Source of the DNA: Raphanus sativus
Lineage: Eukaryota; Streptophyta; Magnoliopsida; Brassicales; Brassicaceae
Reading direction: 5' to 3'
Length of the DNA stretch: 64,000 bases
Assembly: GCF_000801105.2 (NCBI RefSeq)
Contig: NC_079513.1
Location: 23,962,273-24,026,272 of the forward strand
Positions 58,551 through 64,000 of this stretch are shown in pieces. The stretch's first letter is position 1. Every line of letters begins with the position of its first letter. The notes under the pieces were generated by a model. That model had not been told where the DNA came from, made no database searches, and saw only the letters and a program-made list of their open reading frames with translations. The position numbers and the translations under genes were made by a program.

Positions 58551-60776
58551 TTATATCATTGCGAAAAGGATCTCATTCCAAGTATCAGGAACTCCAGGCA
58601 AGCACCAATGTAGACAATCCTGAACTCCTCTCTTAGCCGAGATACTAAACCTCGATATGTGACCTTCGTCCCTAACACGAGACAACGCCGTCACGTCCAA
58701 AAGCTTAACCCCCGTGCCTTTCACCGCATGCCCCGCGCTGTAATCGCTCGACTCCTCTTGCAAAACCTCTTTCCCGATAGACATCGGCGTCGTGTTATCA
58801 CAGCTCCCTCCCGTGTTCCATTCCCCTCCCACAAAATGTCTCGGCGAAAGGCTTCTGTAGAAGGCCTTGAGACCAGGGTGGTTAAGTAGCTGCGAGCTGA
58901 CCCAACTCACAGTGCTGTGGATCGTGAAGTTCTTGGCGTCGCCGAGAGCTGCTAGCTTCCTGTTAGCGTTGGGAGCGCCGTTTACATGCATCACCCATCT
59001 GTTGCCGTTGAGCTTCCCTCTGTTCCAGTGGTGACCCGTGTTCATCACCAAGACGTTGATCTTGTGAAGGTAATTGCGTAAGAACGCTGGTGGGCGATCT
59101 AGATGCATGGCGTGTTCGGTCAAAGGGTTGGAGATGTTGATCGGTTCTATGTCGCAGAGGGTTGATGACCAGTGGTATAGGACCGTCGTGTTGGTTTGTG
59201 TGAATCTGTAGGCCCAGCCACCAGGACGAGCTCGACCTCGGGGAGTTCTGAACCCGAACTCTCGTCCCACGTTGAGGACATGTAGCCTCTTTTTGCCTCC
59301 TGTGATCATGCACATCATGGATTGGAACTGCTGTCTTCCCAACGAGTCTCCAACAAAGGCTAGGGTCTTGTCCTGCATCCTGAGAGGGCATTTGAGAATG
59401 TAGTGACTTGATGGGAACACTTATAGATTTTACCACAGAATGTTTTTTATATTTACCTTCTCAAGAACTTGGAACCCTCAAAGCCTTCCATGGAGCAATC
59501 TTTAGGTTGCCATCTTAACCTTTCAAAGGCAAAGTCTTTACGTTTCATCAACCTGCACGCCCACATAGAAGCAAGCCATTGTTTGCAACGAGATCCTGAA
59601 TACAAAGGACGGTGTTTATCCACAACCCATTTCCCTTTCGCGTAATTGCAAGCTGTTGTGTTTCATAATTGAGATGCAAACAGATTAGTCATGTTCAGTT
59701 TCAGAATAATGAACACTCCTATATACTTCGACACTGTCATAACACGACTCTCTCTACCTTTAATATCTTTCTTGGCTTCGTCTGTTGCAAGAGTTTTCTT
59801 CTCTTGATCTTGAGTAGTCTTTTCAATATGTGTTGTCTTTGCTTCGGCCTCACCAACAGAAACCTCTTGTTTCACCTTTTTTAGTTTACTTTCTTCACTA
59901 GTAGTTGGTGGTGTCTTCTGATGTTTTGGCTCACTTACAATAACTTCTTGTTCCACTTGTTCCAGGTTCTTTTCTTCAACAGGTGGTGTCTTACCTTGAT
60001 TCGTCTCACTTACACTAACTTCTTCCACTTGTTTCTCTTTTTCTTCTTCTGTATCTTTATTATCAGTATGGTCCTCTTTGCTTTGCTCTGTAATAGAAAA
60101 GCAGGGAGAGGGAATAAAGAGAGGCCAAGCTTAGTAAAATCACAGAGTTTTAAGGAAAAACAAAAAATTTTGAGCAGATCACATGATTGAACATTACCTT
60201 TGTTTACAAACGGGGTAGCTGATGAGTAGCTGTCTTTAGTTTCAGTATTCTGCGCCGTAGATATTCTCTCAACCTTTTCTTCTGCAATTGACAAAGAACT
60301 CGGTCATATATACATTTATATGAGTTCTAGTTTCTCCTGTTTAACCCCATGATCTAACTGTACTATTAGTTTCAAGAACATCTACAATAGAGTTTATGAA
60401 ACAAAAGAAACTAGAAGTGAAAAAAAAATATTAACACTTTTGGCCAAAGAAATTTTTTAGACTGATGAAACATTTTTTCTTTTTTTGAACACCAGACTGA
60501 TGAAACATAAACAGGAGAAACTAGAAACTCAAACATTTTAGTGTCATGCAGTTTTTTCAGAATCAGTCAGAGGCATACTCAACAGTATGTGCTAGAAAGA
60601 GAGTTTTAGCGGTCATAGTTAAACAAACCTGTATCCAGCTTTAGAAAATGACGTTGAGGTGGAAGAAAGGCGGTTGGTGTACTATCCCATGTCCATATGC
60701 CGACGGTTGCACAAACAAGCACAACAAGGACGACGGAGATATCCCTAGCCCTCGCTTTGAGAGCTCCTCTTTTCAT
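58551..60776 (-). CDS. TRICHOME BIREFRINGENCE-LIKE protein (TBL16-like, At5g20680)
   Basis: A probable Golgi polysaccharide O-acetyltransferase acting on cell-wall glycans. Five coding exons on the minus strand: 60776-60629, 60281-60198, 60087-59758, 59652-59457 and 59379-58551. They total 1587 nt (528 residues) in frame. The N-terminal anchor [16 protein letters not shown] (residues about 12-28) marks a type II membrane protein. A long K/E/T-rich stem (exons 2-3) precedes the TBL domain ([19 protein letters not shown]). The PC-esterase/DUF231 domain has the nucleophile motif [15 protein letters not shown] and the DxxH motif in [18 protein letters not shown] leader intron is inferred: acceptor TTTAG|GATG at the start codon, donor near 61549. 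The stem codes mainly for charged repeats such as [17 protein letters not shown]. Intron 1 holds a micro-insertion. Confidence 0.9.
60459..60508 (-). repeat. A-tailed micro-insertion in TBL intron 1, 15-bp direct repeats
   Basis: agactgatgaaacat occurs at 60459-60473 and 60494-60508. The minus-strand insert is ggtgttc followed by an A-tract with one G. The first copy on that strand starts at T|A. Confidence 0.65.
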
Positions 60777-60777
60777 C

Positions 60778-61760
60778 CTAAACAAATTCCAAAAGAATGA
60801 GCTGTAAAAAAATTCATTCATTCCGTCACACTTAATAAGAGATCATCACAACAACAAAGATGATAAAAAAAGAAAAAAAACTACGGGTGCAGTCTTCGAT
60901 TCTACTAAACAATAAAAACCACCTTACCCCCATCAAATACTTGTCTTCTCAACATAGTATGTTCAGTTGCATACACATGTTACATGCAGCCACAGATAAA
61001 TTAAAAAAAAAAATCTACAATCAACTAGGAGATATCTACCTATTTCTATGGAGAGGGTCATGCTTCTCGGGCGATCAAGCCATATATGTCCAGCCAGGTA
61101 GCTCGATGTTCAGTGTGATCCTTTCAGAACAGTTAAGATATCTCTTTACGAGTAGATTCCTAGCCAAAGCATATAAGATAATTGATGTTTTGCAAATAGG
61201 ACAAAACATCATTTTACACACTGATCCTACCACAAGAGACACCAAAATTGAGTAATCATATACACAATTAGCTAAATTAGTATTCCACACCCACCAAATC
61301 ACTGTTCCACCCAAAATAAAACTGGTAAAGAAAACACGCATTAATTGATTCAGTAAAAGTTATATTACAGAAGGGGAAAGGTTTGATCTACCAATCTCTC
61401 CCCAGTATTACTAATTAAGGAAACTTTCATATTTGTGCTATCATCCAAAAAGGAGATAGTTTTATGAGAGATGAAACAAGTGGATCAGATCAAAACGACG
61501 AAGCGATGAGGAGCATAAACTATATAATAAGATCGATAAAAATACCTGGAATCCCTGAGATTAACAGATCAACGAAAAAAAAATCTCGTTAAAAAGCAAT
61601 TCGGAAAAGAACCGGTTTTTGGAAGAAAGTGAATCAATGGTTCTAGTGTTTTTAACACTCTCTCTACGTGGCTCGCTTGACGTTGGCGATGTTGGAGTCC
61701 GATTCACCGGAGAAGCCGTAGAGAGTGACAGAGAGAGAGAGAGGCGTGTGTTCAAAGGAA
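60778..61760 (-). promoter_or_regulatory. TBL leader intron, untranslated exon and promoter (inferred)
   Basis: On the minus strand a donor CCAG|GTATTT near 61549 and the acceptor at 60777 bracket an AT-rich intron. The untranslated exon above it contains a gagagagagaga/ctctctctct tract at about 61730-61745. Confidence 0.4.
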
Positions 61761-63935
61761 ACTACGTCGGATAAATCGAATATCAAATTCAAATACTAGA
61801 GAGAAACAAAGCTTTCAACTTTGGTTATATAATAAACCATAATAATGACGTGTCGTTCGTGGAATCGTATTTTAATGACTAAACGAAACTCTCTACTTTG
61901 TTCTGTAATTGCTTGGGAACCTTGTTTTTGTCAAATCCAACATCCATGTGTCATATGATTAAATTGTTTTGATTGGTTCGTTCATATTTCACAAACCACT
62001 TCATTACTCACTTGGTTGAATTTTATAGTATTAGTCTCTGGATGGGATAATCATCTAGTTTCATCACTAACTTTGGTTAAAATCCTAGCCTCTGGATAAG
62101 CTATAACTAACTTTTATCATGATCATCTTATCTATTCGATAGTTCCTTGACATCATCACTCGAAATAGCCCAAGAAGGCTCAAAAATACTTGTGGAACTT
62201 CTTTTGGGTATTTTGGTTAGCTCACTTAACCATCTGATTGGCAACGGTATAAGTCACTTACTCACTGATAGAGTACATTCTTTCATTATAAAGATGTCAT
62301 TGAAAGGTCCTTCATAACTGCTGGCAACGAAAGATGTAAGATGTCAAGGAACATCTAACAACCTTTAGTTTTAGGATTTTGGTGTGTCTTTTTTTTTAAA
62401 TGCTAAATTAAATGAAACAAAAAAAACGTTTTTACATCAGGTTGCTACGCCTATGGTGTTTAGTGCTCGGAGTGTTTTTATATCGCTATATTTGGTGTGC
62501 TCTAGATTTAAAGATGCACAATCGTTGAGTTTGGTGGAATAAACTTAAGCTGTTGCAAACATTTATGGATGCATGGGGGCGCATTTATTAAGTATATAGT
62601 CATAAATTCGATATTCTATATTTCAAATCTCAACAGTTTGCAAATAATTAATTCGAACTAAACTATATATTGATACACTTGTTTATTCGACAATAAATTA
62701 ACTTACTAAAACTGTATACTGAAAAACCTGCTCACTCCTGAATTTATTCTACACTTGGATGATCTGGAAATCACATGGTCCTGATAAAAAATAGTAACAT
62801 ATTTTGGCTTATATAAGCCAAAAGATCACAAAATGCCAAGTTGGTACATGAAAAAAATGTGATTAACGGTCGAGATTAGAATGAAAGTACAACAACAATA
62901 AGTGGGTGTTCTTATCATTCATGTGAAAGACAAAACCAAGCCAGCTGTGAAACTCGGTTTGCTTTCACTGGTACCACATAATATACATCTTTGATATGAT
63001 ACATTTGTATTTAATGGATCAAAGTAATTACACAACTAAAAATAGTCAAAATTAGTACTGCTCCACTATGTTGTATTTGTTGTACCAACATATATGGAGA
63101 AACACATGAGCGAGTGACAGAGACAAAGAACATGTTGCTTCTTTAAGAAAACGATTCTAAAACGTAACCAGTTGTGATTGGTTACCTATCTTGCTCGTCT
63201 AAGAAAACGATTCGAAAACGTAACTATGAAGTCTAATGATTGATTAGTGTGAAATGAATACAATGTTATATTTTGTTCATTGATACAAAAAAGATGTATA
63301 TATAGAAACAGAGGAGATCTGTAAGATCAGTGATCTCTCCTAATTAGTACATAATCAAAATAATCTTTCTAAATATCAAAAGATACACCAAATGTACCTA
63401 AAAAATATTTTGTATGATTCCTTCGTCAGCCATATATAATAGTAACTCACTATTGGCAATTTGTAATCAATCAAATAATATATGGTACACTTGCGTACTA
63501 ATTGAGGTTACAAGTAAGTAACTTATAAGTTTTTTAGCTAGTGACTAATTATCTATGCTACTTACAATTTTAAGACTTTAAAGTTTCAGGTTTGTCCCTT
63601 CTAAAATCAATTGTGTTAGTAGTCTTGATCTTGAAATGTAATAGACACTTGTGCGCATGGAGAACATGCATTTGGAAAGGCTCACATATAGTATGTCATC
63701 AACTCTCACCGAAAAAATATGATTTGATCTCACCCCCAAAATATATAGTTAAATAATTAGTGTTTTGAATTGTTCATACAAATAATAAATATTTGACTTA
63801 TTTACTGATTTGTTTATATTTCTAAATAAATATTTAATTACTCATATTTCTACGTTTTAGACTAAAACTGGATCTTGATCCGCGCAACCGTTCGAATATT
63901 TTTTTCAATTCAATATTTATATTTTAGATATTTGT

Positions 63936-63992
<57 letters not shown>

Positions 63993-64000
63993 TTATCTAT
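61761..64000. other. AT-rich gene-free end of window
   Basis: No gene, tRNA or clear mobile element is recognised. A duplicated phrase (taagaaaacgatt.. and aaaacgtaac) occurs at about 63144-63169 and 63200-63226. The terminal segment ends in an (AT)n tract. Confidence 0.5.
63936..63990. repeat. (AT)n microsatellite
   Basis: Nearly pure alternating AT run at the window end. Confidence 0.9.

Overview
The window is nuclear DNA from a plant of the Brassicaceae, most likely a Brassica or close relative. The evidence is spliceosomal introns with AT-rich spacers, plant-only families (SAUR, PMEI, TBL, chloroplast Cpn20), Brassicaceae-type Helitrons, MITEs and TRIMs, and a gene order that, from memory, runs parallel to Arabidopsis thaliana chromosome 5 from about At5g20890 down to At5g20680. 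Gene names rest on recalled protein similarity and collinearity. No search was run.

Layout. 1-2602: the chaperonin subunit CCT2, lacking its first codons. 2603-7012: a spacer with a 628-bp hAT-like element and a probable Helitron. 7013-7522: a membrane RING-H2 gene. 8644-9483: a lone intact retrotransposon gag-like ORF. 10123-11720: a GH17/X8 beta-1,3-glucanase. 11973-12044: tRNA-Cys(GCA). 12565-14622: RAD51, 9 exons including a GC-AG intron. 15780-21615: a SAC phosphoinositide phosphatase, 16 exons. 21616-26690: an AT-rich, MITE-bearing spacer. 26694-31807: sucrose synthase SUS1 with a leader intron. 34627-38129: a 3.5-kb non-autonomous Helitron. 39074-39457: a SAUR76-like gene. 40965-41786 (minus): a SAUR70-like gene with a small terminal exon. 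43705-48534 (minus): a complete, recent Copia retrotransposon with an intact 1443-residue polyprotein. 49549-51201: a TRIM whose 5' LTR contains a Helitron that itself contains a MITE. 51664-52251: a small membrane protein gene. 53237-53585: a Tourist-like MITE. 54555-55166: a PMEI gene. 55850-56323: the decayed 3' end of an ARF7-like auxin response factor. 56454-57669 (minus): chloroplast Cpn20. 58551-60776 (minus): a TBL16-like gene. 61560-64000: gene-free.

Reconstructed exon chains keep frame and give 342 codons for RAD51, 833 for the SAC phosphatase, 806 for SUS1, 503 for the glucanase, 254 for Cpn20 and 528 for the TBL protein, all close to the remembered Arabidopsis lengths. The genes are ordinary housekeeping, cell-wall, sugar and auxin genes and do not form one pathway.

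The most unusual signal is spread through spacers and introns. At least fifteen insertions of 14-29 bp consist of a few bases plus an A-tract and sit between direct repeats of 9-20 bp. In thirteen of them the base just before the A-tract is C, and in nine the repeat starts at a T|A step. This looks like extreme 5'-truncated retroposition by target-primed reverse transcription. The second notable signal is the ARF7-like relic, which sits exactly where collinearity predicts the gene.
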